From Hornefia butyriciproducens (lineage in GTDB: Bacteria; Bacillota; Clostridia; Peptostreptococcales; Anaerovoracaceae): a stretch of DNA of 64,000 bases. The notes under the pieces are model-generated. The model was not told the origin of the DNA, made no database searches, and saw only the letters and a program-made list of their open reading frames with translations. The stretch covers positions 310,001-374,000 of the forward strand of contig NZ_VUMZ01000001.1 of assembly GCF_009695915.1 (NCBI RefSeq), written 5' to 3'. The position numbers and the translations under genes are program-made. Positions 33,472 through 42,322 of the stretch are shown piece after piece (the first letter of the stretch is position 1; each line of letters opens with the position of its first letter).

Positions 33472-34536
33472 TCAGAGCAGGCTCCGTATGGCTTCGCTGT
33501 TGAGAAACGCCGCGAACGCAGACGGCACTGTGTAAATTTCCTCCAGGTCTGTGCGGGACGCGGCTACATAGTCTTCAGGAAGAGGAAGCGCGGACAAGCC
33601 GTCAGCAAAGACGTCATAACCGGTCATGCGCCATTCCACGTGAGAGAAAACGTGCTTTGCCGGCGGCAGTTTCCTGATTTCCGTCGGTTTTAAGCCGTGT
33701 TCCTGCAGGAATTGAACGGCAGAAGACTTTGTCAGGACGCCCTCTGTGCCCGGAAATTCCCAGAGCCCTGCCAGAAGTCCCTTGTCCCCTCTGCGGTGCA
33801 GGAGAGCGCGAGATGAGTCATGAATGATGAAGACAGTGCGTTTCTCCACGCGACGCGACGCCTTCGCAGGCACGACGGGGAAATCGAGTTCACGACCGTC
33901 CAGATGCGCCGAACAGCGCCGGCTCCAGGGACAGCGGTCACAGTCCGGCTGCCCCTTCGGCAGGCAGACGGTCGCACCCAGATCCATAAGTGCCTGATTA
34001 TAGTCGCCGGGCCGCGTCCGGGAAATCCGTTCAGCATAATAGGCCCGGGCGGATTTTACTGTGGCAGGTACTTTGATGTTGTCTGCCGAGGCCGTTTTTC
34101 GCGCCCAGACCCGCAGCAGGTTTCCGTCCACAGAGGGCACAGGCTGACCGAAAGCGATGGAGGCGATGGCTGCCGCCGTGTATTCACCGATACCGGGGAG
34201 GCGCACGAGTTCTTCCGCGGTTTTCGGCATTTCGCCGCCGCAGCGTTCCTCAATTTCCACCGCAGCCTTATGCATATTGCGGATGCGGCTGTAATATCCG
34301 AGTCCTTCCCACAGTTTCAGATAACAGTCCTCATCAGCCGACGCCAGAGCGTGAATATCAGGAATTTCCCTGAGGAATCGCGCGTAGTGTTCCCGCACGG
34401 CCTCCACCCGGGTCTGCTGAAGCATGATTTCGGAAAGCCAGACATGATACGGCGTCGGCTCCTCACGCCACGGCAGAATTCGCCGTCGGGCGTCATACCA
34501 TGATAATAATTGTTCCGTTTCTTTCTGGTCTTTCAT
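33472..34536 (-). CDS. mutY: A/G-specific adenine DNA glycosylase
   Basis: 354 residues. Removes adenine mispaired with 8-oxoguanine. Catalytic Glu in VWLSEIMLQQTRVE, helix-hairpin-helix LPGIGEYTAAAIAS, catalytic Asp in SVDGNLLRVWAR, cluster cysteines in CLPKGQPDCDRCPWSRRC, and a C-terminal Nudix-like 8-oxoG recognition domain (GLLAGLWEFPGTEG). The first cysteine spacing has seven residues, one more than the usual six. Start uncertain: I use the ATG at 34536; TTG codons upstream are possible. Confidence 0.93.
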   Translation of the reverse strand: MKDQKETEQLLSWYDARRRILPWREEPTPYHVWLSEIMLQQTRVEAVREHYARFLREIPDIHALASADEDCYLKLWEGLGYYSRIRNMHKAAVEIEERCGGEMPKTAEELVRLPGIGEYTAAAIASIAFGQPVPSVDGNLLRVWARKTASADNIKVPATVKSARAYYAERISRTRPGDYNQALMDLGATVCLPKGQPDCDRCPWSRRCSAHLDGRELDFPVVPAKASRRVEKRTVFIIHDSSRALLHRRGDKGLLAGLWEFPGTEGVLTKSSAVQFLQEHGLKPTEIRKLPPAKHVFSHVEWRMTGYDVFADGLSALPLPEDYVAASRTDLEEIYTVPSAFAAFLNSEAIRSLL

Positions 34537-34601
34537 ATCTTCATTAGTTATCAAAACCCCCTGCGCCGGGAGCAAAGTTCCGACGCCAGGTGGATCTCAG
34601 T

Positions 34602-36245
34602 TTAGTCTGTGACTTCGTTTTCGGCCGCCACCAGGAATGCGCCGCCGTACATTTCCCGAAGCTTCGGTTTCTCGATTTTGCCGGTGGCGTTGCGCGGAAC
34701 ATCGGCGAAGATGATGCGAACCGGTCTTTTGTACCGCGGAAGCTTCATGCAGTACTCGTTAATCTGCTTTTCGTTACAGGTATAGCCTTCCTTGACCTCG
34801 ATGACAGCTGCGGAGATCTCTCCCAGACGCTTGTCCGGAAGACCGATGACCGCCACATCCTTTACCGCGTCATAAGTATGGAGGAAATCCTCAATCTGAA
34901 CCGGATAGATATTCTCGCCGCCGGAGATGATGACATCCTTCTTGCGATCCACCAGATAGTAAAACCCGTCTTCATCCTGCTTGGCCATGTCTCCGGTATA
35001 CAGCCAGCCGTCCTCCGACAGAACCTCCGCTGTTGCTTCGGGATCTTTGTAATATTCGATCATAACAGAAGGCCCGCGAACTGCAAGCTCACCCACCTGA
35101 CCCTTCTTTTGTTCCTTCCGGCTCTCATCGACGATCTTTGCCTCCCAGCCGAATCCCGGAACGCCGATAGCACCCACCTTGTCGATATTCTCCACGCCGA
35201 GGTGCACACAGCCCGGTCCCAGCGACTCCGACAGACCGTAGTTCGTATCATAGAGATGATGCGGAAAGTATTCCTTCCAGTGACGAATCATGGAAGGCGG
35301 CACCGGCTGCGCTCCGATATGCATCAGACGCCACTGCTCCAGATTATAGTCCTCCAGTTTCAGTTCTCCCCGATCCAAAGCATCCAGAATATCCTGCGCC
35401 CAGGGCACCAGCAGCCACACGATCGTGCAGCGCTCCTCCGAAACAGCATGAAGAATATCCCTTGGTTTTGTTCCCCGCAGAAGCACCGCGCGGCTGCCGG
35501 AGATCAGACTGCCGAACCAGTGCATCTTGGCTCCCGTGTGGTAGAGGGGAGGGATACAAAGGAAAACGTCCTTTCTGGTCTGTCCGTGATGGTGCTGCTC
35601 CACCTGACAGGAATGCATCAGCGCCCTGTGTTTGTGAAGGATCGCCTTGGGGAAGCCGGTCGTACCGGAGGAAAAATAAATCGCGGCGTAATCGTCATCT
35701 GTGATTTTCACATCAGGCGCCTTGCTGGAGTAGTTTGAGGTCTGGAAGATGAAATTCTCCGCGAAGGTCGGGCAGGACTGTCCGAAATACAGCAGCAGCC
35801 TCCCCGGGCCGATGTTGGGAACGATTTCCTCCACCCGTCCGATAAATTCATCGCCGAAGATCAGCACGCGAATATCGGCGAGATTCACACAATACTCAAT
35901 TTCATCGGCAGCATAACGGAAGTTCAGCGGTACTGCAACCGCCCCAGCCTTCAGAATGCCGAAATAAATCGGCAGCCAGGACAGGCAGTTCATCAGAAGA
36001 ATTCCCACCTTCTCACCCGGGCGTATCCCCCGGGTGATCAGATAATTCGCCACCCGGTTCGCTTTTTCATCAAAGACCTTCCAGGTGATTTCCTCCCGGT
36101 ACTTATCGGTGCGCGCGGGCTCGATCAGCTCGTATTCCCTCCATGTCGTCAGCTTCGGCAGAGAGACGGACGGATTCAGCTCCACCAGCGCCACATCGTC
36201 CGGCCACTCCTTTGCGTTACGCTCCAGATATTGTGTAATAGGCAT
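34602..36245 (-). CDS. AMP-dependent acyl-CoA synthetase/ligase (CaiC-like class)
   Basis: 547 residues of the ANL superfamily: YFSSGTTGFPKAI (P-loop), YGLSESLGPG, WLYTGDMAKQDEDGFYYLVDRKKDVIISGGENIYP (hinge and ATP site) and the catalytic Lys in NATGKIEK. It activates a carboxylic acid as CoA thioester. The nearest characterised types are medium-chain acyl-CoA and carnitine/crotonobetaine CoA ligases, but the substrate cannot be read. A PaaI-type thioesterase follows upstream on the same strand (36312), suggesting a pair that makes and hydrolyses acyl-CoAs. Confidence 0.88.
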   Translation of the reverse strand: MPITQYLERNAKEWPDDVALVELNPSVSLPKLTTWREYELIEPARTDKYREEITWKVFDEKANRVANYLITRGIRPGEKVGILLMNCLSWLPIYFGILKAGAVAVPLNFRYAADEIEYCVNLADIRVLIFGDEFIGRVEEIVPNIGPGRLLLYFGQSCPTFAENFIFQTSNYSSKAPDVKITDDDYAAIYFSSGTTGFPKAILHKHRALMHSCQVEQHHHGQTRKDVFLCIPPLYHTGAKMHWFGSLISGSRAVLLRGTKPRDILHAVSEERCTIVWLLVPWAQDILDALDRGELKLEDYNLEQWRLMHIGAQPVPPSMIRHWKEYFPHHLYDTNYGLSESLGPGCVHLGVENIDKVGAIGVPGFGWEAKIVDESRKEQKKGQVGELAVRGPSVMIEYYKDPEATAEVLSEDGWLYTGDMAKQDEDGFYYLVDRKKDVIISGGENIYPVQIEDFLHTYDAVKDVAVIGLPDKRLGEISAAVIEVKEGYTCNEKQINEYCMKLPRYKRPVRIIFADVPRNATGKIEKPKLREMYGGAFLVAAENEVTD

Positions 36246-36311
36246 AATAAATCAATTCCTTTCCTGTTCGTTAACCACTATAGTAGTCTTTTCCCCGTAC
36301 AAAGTCAATGT

Positions 36312-36767
36312 TTACACCGCAAGTCCCCTGGGTTTCTCCGCAAGCTGCATAAAATTCAGCTGTGCCGTAGCACAGAGCTCGCCGCTGTCAAAATCGCTGA
36401 CCCGCGCCAGTGCACTGATCATCCTGCCGCCCACATGGGTATATTCCACACGGATCCGGAAATTCTCACCGTTCAGCGCGCGCAGATAACTGACGCTCAG
36501 ATCCACCGTAGTCACGAAATGCCGGGTGACTGCCACAGCCCCCGTCCCTGTACAGTAATCCACCAGCGATGAAATAATCCCGCCGTGGATCCCTCCGTAA
36601 GGATTGCGATGTTCCTCCTTCGCCTGATACAGAAAATCCGCAAACGGCGCCGGCTCCACGCCGCAGTCCATATACCGGACGCCCAGCGCCGCATTAAAAC
36701 GCTCCGGCTGAAGCGCCGCAAAGCCCAGAGTTTCCTTCAGATATCCTTCAAATTCCTGTTTTGTCAA
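36312..36767 (-). CDS. PaaI-family hotdog thioesterase
   Basis: 151 residues starting at a TTG (36767) with GGAGG seven bases upstream; the frame open from 36809 lacks a ribosome site. Hotdog motif NPYGGIHGGIISSLVDYCTGTGAVAV with the Asp of the catalytic helix, and VTTVDLSVSYLRAL. Hydrolyses acyl- or aryl-CoA esters. It overlaps the DUF212 gene slightly only if the longer start is used, another reason for the chosen start. Confidence 0.85.
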   Translation of the reverse strand: MTKQEFEGYLKETLGFAALQPERFNAALGVRYMDCGVEPAPFADFLYQAKEEHRNPYGGIHGGIISSLVDYCTGTGAVAVTRHFVTTVDLSVSYLRALNGENFRIRVEYTHVGGRMISALARVSDFDSGELCATAQLNFMQLAEKPRGLAV

Positions 36768-36792
36768 TTGCCCTCCTCCTGTACCGAGCCGC

Positions 36793-37248
36793 TTATACCA
36801 GCCCGACAATCAGTCCGACAACGATTCCGATGGCCGCGCCGACAACAACCTCCGGAAGCGTATGCCCTATTTTCTCAACAAAGGGACGGTCGTACAGCGG
36901 ATCCTCTCCGGCTTCAATTCTCTGCCTCCTCTGTTCGTTCAGTACCTTGGCCTGCCGCCCCGTCTCGTAACGCACATTCATCGCGTCATAAACCACGACG
37001 ATAGCGAAGAACATCGCCATGGGGAACTCAAAGCCTCCCGGTCCGTACACTGCTGCCGCCGAAACAGTCAGTCCGGTTACCGTCGCCGTATGACTGCTTG
37101 GCATCCCTCCGCCGCCTGTCAGCCGCTCCTTTGAAAACCCGTATCTGATGCTTTCAAAGAGAATCTTGCTCCCCTGTGCCGCCGCCCAGGAAAAGACAGC
37201 CGCCAGGAACACCCTGTTTGTAATCAGCTCAAACAAAAAAATCCTCAT
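36793..37248 (-). CDS. Divergent PAP2 family (DUF212) membrane protein
   Basis: 151 residues with three to four hydrophobic segments and the marks KERLTGGGGMPSSHTATVTGL and a PLYDRPFVEKIGHTLPEVVVGAAIG tail, typical of DUF212. The SSH and GHTLPEV histidines match the acid-phosphatase core. Probably an integral-membrane lipid phosphatase; substrate unknown. GGGAGAAGTGCT precedes the ATG. Confidence 0.88.
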   Translation of the reverse strand: MRIFLFELITNRVFLAAVFSWAAAQGSKILFESIRYGFSKERLTGGGGMPSSHTATVTGLTVSAAAVYGPGGFEFPMAMFFAIVVVYDAMNVRYETGRQAKVLNEQRRQRIEAGEDPLYDRPFVEKIGHTLPEVVVGAAIGIVVGLIVGLV

Positions 37249-37341
37249 AGCACTTCTCCCTTCAGTGAATTATCTTACCACAAAACTTGACCCCCCGCCA
37301 CATAATGGTTACAATACATTTGATAATCGGAGGTGACAAAC

Positions 37342-38223
37342 ATGAAAAGAAACCAGATCGAGCTGACCGAGCATGCGCTCATCGTAAACCGCAGGAAAAC
37401 TGTTCCGCGCCGGAATATCCGCGCGCTGTCCTGGTGCCCGGACTGTCTGATTCAGCACGGCGGCAGAGAGACAGATGACCGCGACCGCAGTCTCGTTCTG
37501 GCAGCGGATCTCGCCGCACCCGCCGGAAGACTTCTGAACAAAGATCCTTTCATTGTCCTCCCTTTGTCTCCGGACACGGATTCCTCCGCCCTGACAGACT
37601 GGGCCGGAGATCTCTTCCGGGATCACGCGGATACAAAAGATTTTTCTGCCGACTCCGTCGTCGTCGAGGCAAAGATAAAAGTCAATGATTATACAAAGGC
37701 TGCCACCGCAGGTACTAACGCCTATGGCAAGATTGGAATGACCAGCCCGATTATCGAAACCGAGTTCAGCATTCCCGACGGAAACATTCATATCCATTAT
37801 CTCGGAACCAGCAGCAAAATGTATTTCAGCCGGTATTTCCGGGAGAATCCGGAGCATGATTTCAATTTCCACGGTGCCGAACTTCTGCGGCCTGTTCTCC
37901 GCCTTCATTACGGCCGCATCACGGCAGTGATGGAAATGGAATATCCAAGTATAGAACGGGACGAGCACGGAAGTGGAATCTGGCAGGTGCACGCAGAAAA
38001 AAGCTTTACCGCAGTTTCTGATGCATGTGCCTGGCTGCGGACGCTTCACAGCAAAACAGCGCCGCGTCCAACAGAATATTCCACTGAGGACGCAGCGCCG
38101 CATTTTACGAAATCCGCTGTAACAGCGCTCCTCTCCAATCTGGATTCCCTTTACAGAGCGGGTATCCTTTCAGAGCTTGAATATCAGGCGAAGAAGGAAT
38201 TGATCCTTTCCCTCGCTAACTGA
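37342..38223 (+). CDS. Hypothetical protein with C-terminal SHOCT-like motif
   Basis: 293 residues; start at 37342 with GGAGGTG six bases upstream. The main part is not recognised: mixed alpha/beta, no signal or membrane segment. The last 35 residues (LLSNLDSLYRAGILSELEYQAKKELIL) match the SHOCT motif often found at the end of bacterial proteins that oligomerise or contact membranes. It is the only plus-strand gene in this part and overlaps the end of the next minus-strand gene by 8 nt. Function unknown. Confidence 0.75.
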   Translation: MKRNQIELTEHALIVNRRKTVPRRNIRALSWCPDCLIQHGGRETDDRDRSLVLAADLAAPAGRLLNKDPFIVLPLSPDTDSSALTDWAGDLFRDHADTKDFSADSVVVEAKIKVNDYTKAATAGTNAYGKIGMTSPIIETEFSIPDGNIHIHYLGTSSKMYFSRYFRENPEHDFNFHGAELLRPVLRLHYGRITAVMEMEYPSIERDEHGSGIWQVHAEKSFTAVSDACAWLRTLHSKTAPRPTEYSTEDAAPHFTKSAVTALLSNLDSLYRAGILSELEYQAKKELILSLAN

Positions 38224-38575
38224 ACAGATTCCCGACATTATACAGTACCGTCAGCACAATCATGAAGCTTACCAGTCCGCAGGAAATCACAGTTCTCGTC
38301 AGCGACGGGCGTCTTTTCGCCTGAGGATTCTTATACTGACGGATCTCGAAGAAGATGAATCCGACCAGAAGCGGCAGGAACAAGATCGACAGCTGCCCAT
38401 AAGTCATGAACTTATATTGCTGCGCCATTGCCACGATGAAGAGGCAGACTACGAAATACAGGATCACCAGTCCTTCCATCAGCTCGGTGCGGGATTTTCT
38501 CTTGCTGTCCTTTTCATTCATTTCATTGTTCTCCTTTAATTCAGCATCCGTTTTATTCTTTGTCGGTTCGTTCAT
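38216..38575 (-). CDS. Small membrane protein downstream of the AtoE-type carrier
   Basis: 119 residues: a hydrophilic charged N-terminus of about 35 residues, then three hydrophobic segments (VILYFVVCLFIVAMA, LSILFLPLLVGFIFF, VISCGLVSFMIVLTVLY). Not a recognised family. It lies 31 bp after the carrier gene on the same strand, so it may be an accessory subunit of that transporter. Ribosome site is weak (AGGATGTGAT). Confidence 0.65.
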   Translation of the reverse strand: MNEPTKNKTDAELKENNEMNEKDSKRKSRTELMEGLVILYFVVCLFIVAMAQQYKFMTYGQLSILFLPLLVGFIFFEIRQYKNPQAKRRPSLTRTVISCGLVSFMIVLTVLYNVGNLFS

Positions 38576-38606
38576 TCGAGATCACATCCTATTTCTCTTT
38601 GCCCGC

Positions 38607-39983
38607 TTATACAAGTCCCGGAAGAACTCTCAGACCGATGCAGGTCAGGACAAACATGATCACGAAGATGTATGCGCAATATCCCCATACCTTCTTCAGA
38701 GGTACATTGACAACTGCCAGAGCCGGTATCAGGTACAGCGGCTGCAGCAGGTTCGTGGCTTCATCGCCGTAGACGAAGGCATTCAGGATATCAGGCATGT
38801 AGCATCCCAGACTCTTTCCGAGAGGCAGGATGATCGGTCCCTGTACGATGATCTGACCACCCTGGGAAGGAATGAACAGGTTCAGGATACATGCGGAAAT
38901 GTATGTAACGAGAGGCATCGTCGCCTGTGTCGCAATGTGTGACATCCCGTCGATGACGATCTGGCCGAAACCGGACATGGTCATCATACCCATGATCGCA
39001 CCGTAGAACGGGAACTGAATCATAACGTCGGTGGAGAGGGACATGGAATCCTTCAGCGCCGCGATGAATTTTCTCGGCGTATTATACGCAAAGCAGTTCA
39101 GCGTGATGAACAGGAAGATCATGAAGTTCAGGTCCAGAGAACCCAGGAAACCCTTTGTCGCAAAACTCATGACAGCGTACACGATGCCGATCACGCCGAC
39201 AATGTACATGATGATGCGGGAGCTGTTCATTCTCTCAGCCGGCGTCATCTCTTCCGGCTCCTCCAGCTGGATATCCGCATCAGCGATATTTCCGTGGAAC
39301 TCAACGATTTCATTTTTCGGCGGAACGGTCATGATTGACACGATCATAACAACGACTGCCAGAACGAACCACAGGATCACGTTCATCGGGTTGTATGTCG
39401 TCAGATTCTGGGGCAGAACGCCGATGATGTTTTCAAACTGATGACCTTTTCCGGCTACCATCGCATATACTGTAGCCGACGGTCCCATGCACTGTCCGAG
39501 GATCATGGTCGTATATCCGGCCGCAACCATCATCGGGAAATGCAGGCCCTTCATATTCTTTGCCATACGCATGGCCAGAATCGGGGTGCAGACTGTGCAG
39601 AACGCCCAGTTGATGAAGGACGCAACATATCCGAAAATCATCATGACTGCCATGCAGCCCTTCGGAGTTTTCGCAATTCCCGCAAGTTTGTCAAGTCCTC
39701 TTCTGACAGACGGCGCCTTCGCAAATGTCGCGCAGACAACGACCATAATCGTCATCTGGAAGGCAAATGCGGACTGTGTCCAGAATCCGTCATACCAGTA
39801 CTGAACCATGTTCAGGAATGTGGATTTGGTGAATATCCAGCCGAGCAGAAAGGTCAGGATAGCCAGAACGATACAGAATACGAATGCGTCCGGAATGATC
39901 TTTTCTGCCGCGAACTGGAACTTCTTTGATATTCTCCAGAAGATATTTCCCCTGTCTTGTTTTAATGTTTCAGCAGTAGGCAT
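38607..39983 (-). CDS. AtoE-family short-chain fatty acid carrier
   Basis: 458-residue membrane protein with about 10-12 hydrophobic segments. The conserved parts FINWAFCTVCTPILA, SGFGQIVIDGM and IPSQGGQIIVQGPIILPLGKSLG identify the short-chain fatty acid transporter AtoE family. Probably imports an organic acid, the feedstock for the BKACE and dehydrogenase encoded upstream. GGAGG nine bases before ATG. Confidence 0.9.
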   Translation of the reverse strand: MPTAETLKQDRGNIFWRISKKFQFAAEKIIPDAFVFCIVLAILTFLLGWIFTKSTFLNMVQYWYDGFWTQSAFAFQMTIMVVVCATFAKAPSVRRGLDKLAGIAKTPKGCMAVMMIFGYVASFINWAFCTVCTPILAMRMAKNMKGLHFPMMVAAGYTTMILGQCMGPSATVYAMVAGKGHQFENIIGVLPQNLTTYNPMNVILWFVLAVVVMIVSIMTVPPKNEIVEFHGNIADADIQLEEPEEMTPAERMNSSRIIMYIVGVIGIVYAVMSFATKGFLGSLDLNFMIFLFITLNCFAYNTPRKFIAALKDSMSLSTDVMIQFPFYGAIMGMMTMSGFGQIVIDGMSHIATQATMPLVTYISACILNLFIPSQGGQIIVQGPIILPLGKSLGCYMPDILNAFVYGDEATNLLQPLYLIPALAVVNVPLKKVWGYCAYIFVIMFVLTCIGLRVLPGLV

Positions 39984-40036
39984 AGGTTTTTTCCTCCATA
40001 ATTCTATTGATAATTGATAATGATAACGTTTATATC

Positions 40037-40066
40037 ATCCATCAGATCCCGGGGGACCTGATGGAT
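40037..40066. other. Intercistronic hairpin between BKACE and carrier genes
   Basis: ATCCATCAG and CTGATGGAT form a 9-bp stem around a GC-rich loop, with no long T-run. It may stabilise or partly attenuate the mRNA between the two genes. Confidence 0.5.
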
Positions 40067-40104
40067 TGATCAGCTTCTGCCATCGTGCCGACAGGGCACC
40101 GGTA

Positions 40105-40956
40105 CTATTTCAGGCCAAGGATCTGGCGGGCTTCATCCGGAGTGGCAACCTCGAGGCCGTACTCCTCAATGACTCTGACAGCTCTTTCAACAAACTGTCT
40201 GTTGCTGTCCGCCAGCTGTCCCTTTGCATACATAACGTTGTCTTCCATGCCTACACGGATGTTTCCGCCCAGAGCGATGGCAGCGTACATGATTTCCATC
40301 GCGCTGTGACCTACGCCGAAGGTGCTCCATGTAGAGCCCGGGCACAGCTGATCCATGGTTTCCTTCATGAATACCAGGTTCTTGACTGTTCCGGGGATTC
40401 CATTCGCACAGCCCATGCAGAACTGGAAGTGCAGCGGTGTCTTCAGAATGCCCTTCTTGACATAGTATGCAGCGTTGGCAATCATTCCGGGGTCAAATGC
40501 TTCGATTTCCGGCTTGGTGTTAGTCTCCTGGAACAGTTTTCCGAGGTTCTCCAGGAAAGTCGGGCTGTTCAGGAACAGGCCGCTGTTCAGCCAGTTCATG
40601 GATCCGCAGTCATAGGACGCCATTTCCGGCTTCAGTTCCTTGACGTGCTCCATACGGGTCTCGTCAGTCGCATAGATGTCGCCGGATGTGGTCAGATTCA
40701 GAATGATGTCGCAGTCAGGATGCTTCTCATGAATCAGATCAACAGTCTTCTTGAACTTGTTGTGATCCATGGTTCCGTTTCCTTCGTCATCTCTCATATG
40801 GAGATGGGCGATAGCGGCGCCGGCCTGCCAGCAGTCGTATACATCTTCACAGATTTCCTCCGGTGTCATTGGAACATTCGGATTGTTTTCCTTCTTCGGC
40901 CATGCTCCGGTCACTGCTGCTGTGATGATGCGTTTGTTCTTTAAACTCTTATCCAT
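40105..40956 (-). CDS. Beta-keto acid cleavage enzyme (BKACE, DUF849 family)
   Basis: 283 residues. The family condenses a beta-keto acid with acetyl-CoA and releases acetoacetyl-CoA (or a related CoA ester) plus a shortened product; 3-keto-5-aminohexanoate and dehydrocarnitine are known substrates. Marks: IITAAVTGAWP, metal-ligand histidines in AIAHLHMRDDEGNG, ILNLTTSGD and GIPGTVKNLVFM, and GGNIRVGMEDNVMYAKG. Other lysine-fermentation genes are absent, while a 3-hydroxyacid dehydrogenase is next, so a route hydroxyacid to keto acid to acetoacetyl-CoA is proposed. GGGAGG precedes the ATG. Confidence 0.9.
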   Translation of the reverse strand: MDKSLKNKRIITAAVTGAWPKKENNPNVPMTPEEICEDVYDCWQAGAAIAHLHMRDDEGNGTMDHNKFKKTVDLIHEKHPDCDIILNLTTSGDIYATDETRMEHVKELKPEMASYDCGSMNWLNSGLFLNSPTFLENLGKLFQETNTKPEIEAFDPGMIANAAYYVKKGILKTPLHFQFCMGCANGIPGTVKNLVFMKETMDQLCPGSTWSTFGVGHSAMEIMYAAIALGGNIRVGMEDNVMYAKGQLADSNRQFVERAVRVIEEYGLEVATPDEARQILGLK

Positions 40957-41088
40957 TTTATTTGCCTCCCGTCAAATTCTTATCTATATATTCTTTAATA
41001 CAGTTACAAAATCAGGTTCGATGCTCTGCGGCACTGCAGAAAATATCGTCAGCGCCTGCTGAAGCCGACCGGATTTTATAGTCATACA

Positions 41089-42015
41089 TTATTTATAGAG
41101 CATTTTAATCAGATATGCGTTCAGATCCTCGTTGCATTTCTTAATCTGCTCCGGCGTCCACTTGTAGAACCCTTCGCCGCTCTTGAAGCCCATCTTGCCT
41201 TCATCCTTCATCTTTGTAAGAAGCGGTGACGGCTCGTGACTGTCCTCAATGCTCTTCAGCACGTAATTATGGATGTTGTACGTCAGGTCGGTTCCTACCA
41301 TGTCGGAATTCTCCAGAGGCGCAAGCTGAGGCAGCCGCAGTCCGAAGCTGTTCTTGATGGCTTTGTCCACAGTCGGCGCATCCGCGATACCGTGCTCTAC
41401 GATGGAGATAGCTTCTCTCCAGAGGGCGTGCTGCAGGCGGTTCGCGATAAATCCCGGTACATCCTTGTTGCAGAGGCAGGGCTCCTTGCCGATATCCTTC
41501 ATGAATTTCATTACAGTATCTGCTGTTTCATCACTGGTCGCATCAGTTCTTACTACCTCGACAAGAGGAATCAAGTGCCCCGGATTCCAGAAATGAGTGC
41601 CGACGAAGCGTTCCCTGTGCTTCAGGTTCTTGCTGATTTCAGAAGGACTCATCACAGAACTGTTGGTGCAGAAGATGCAGTCGGGTCTGCAGCGCTCCTC
41701 CAGTTTGGCGAAGGTTTCCTGCTTCAGCGTCATGTCCTCGAAAACCGCCTCGATTACCAGATCCGCATTCTTTACTGCGTCGCTGTCCAGATCTTCGGTG
41801 AAGTGAATCCTAGAAAGACGCTCGTCCAGCTCTGCTTCCGTGATGACTTCCGCCTCCACCAGCTGCTTCATGGTCTCGCGAATTCCGCCTTCCACATCCA
41901 CCGGTCTGACATCATAAATCGTAATATTATGCTCCTTAACAGATGATGCGACAAAAGCAATGTTCTTGCCCATCAGGCCTCCGCCGCATACCAGTACATT
42001 TTTGATAGAACTCAT
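41089..42015 (-). CDS. 3-hydroxyacid/3-hydroxyacyl-CoA dehydrogenase family (L-carnitine dehydrogenase-like)
   Basis: 308 residues from 42015 (GGAAGTTAAC before ATG). NAD-binding GGGLMGKNIAFVASS, catalytic HFWNPGHLIPLVEVVR and DVPGFIANRLQHALWREA are family hallmarks. The LRLPQLAPLENSDMVGTDL end resembles single-substrate 3-hydroxyacid enzymes such as L-carnitine and L-gulonate dehydrogenase as much as the CoA enzymes. First gene of the BKACE operon, behind a sigma-54 promoter. With BKACE it would oxidise and then cleave a 3-hydroxyacid; carnitine is one candidate, not proven. Confidence 0.85.
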   Translation of the reverse strand: MSSIKNVLVCGGGLMGKNIAFVASSVKEHNITIYDVRPVDVEGGIRETMKQLVEAEVITEAELDERLSRIHFTEDLDSDAVKNADLVIEAVFEDMTLKQETFAKLEERCRPDCIFCTNSSVMSPSEISKNLKHRERFVGTHFWNPGHLIPLVEVVRTDATSDETADTVMKFMKDIGKEPCLCNKDVPGFIANRLQHALWREAISIVEHGIADAPTVDKAIKNSFGLRLPQLAPLENSDMVGTDLTYNIHNYVLKSIEDSHEPSPLLTKMKDEGKMGFKSGEGFYKWTPEQIKKCNEDLNAYLIKMLYK

Positions 42016-42124
42016 GTTAACTTCCTTTCTGTTCCCATGTGTTATTTTTCCGTCCTCTCCCGGTCTGCTGTCGTCCCCGCGGTGTCCGCTCCGCACCGGG
42101 AATTGATTTCGATATTTGTATATA

Positions 42125-42140
42125 GCATGAATCGTGCCAA
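42125..42140 (-). promoter_or_regulatory. Sigma-54 (-24/-12) promoter of the BKACE operon
   Basis: On the minus strand TTGGCACGATTCATGC has GG and GC at the correct distance and matches the sigma-54 consensus at all but one of the informative positions. It lies about 110 bp upstream of the dehydrogenase start. The activator encoded next door carries the GAFTGA loop required for sigma-54. Confidence 0.8.
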
Positions 42141-42209
42141 CAAAGCCTTCATTTAAATTTCAAGGTTTCATCACATATCGGGCATTTTTTGACGATGCAA
42201 AAAAGCGAC

Positions 42210-42251
42210 ATGTCGCAAATTAGCAACAAAAATGTTGCCGATTTGCGACAT
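42210..42251. promoter_or_regulatory. Upstream activator site for the sigma-54 promoter
   Basis: ATGTCGCAAAT (42210-42220) and ATTTGCGACAT (42241-42251) are perfect inverted copies; between them GCAAC and GTTGC form an inner palindrome. The site lies about 70-110 bp upstream of the -24 element, the usual place for an enhancer-binding protein. Confidence 0.7.
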
Positions 42252-42322
42252 TCGCCGATGCCGGGAACTCCTTTGAATTTTGCCTGAACATCTTCGGATT
42301 ATCTTTTGTATAACCGCCCGGA

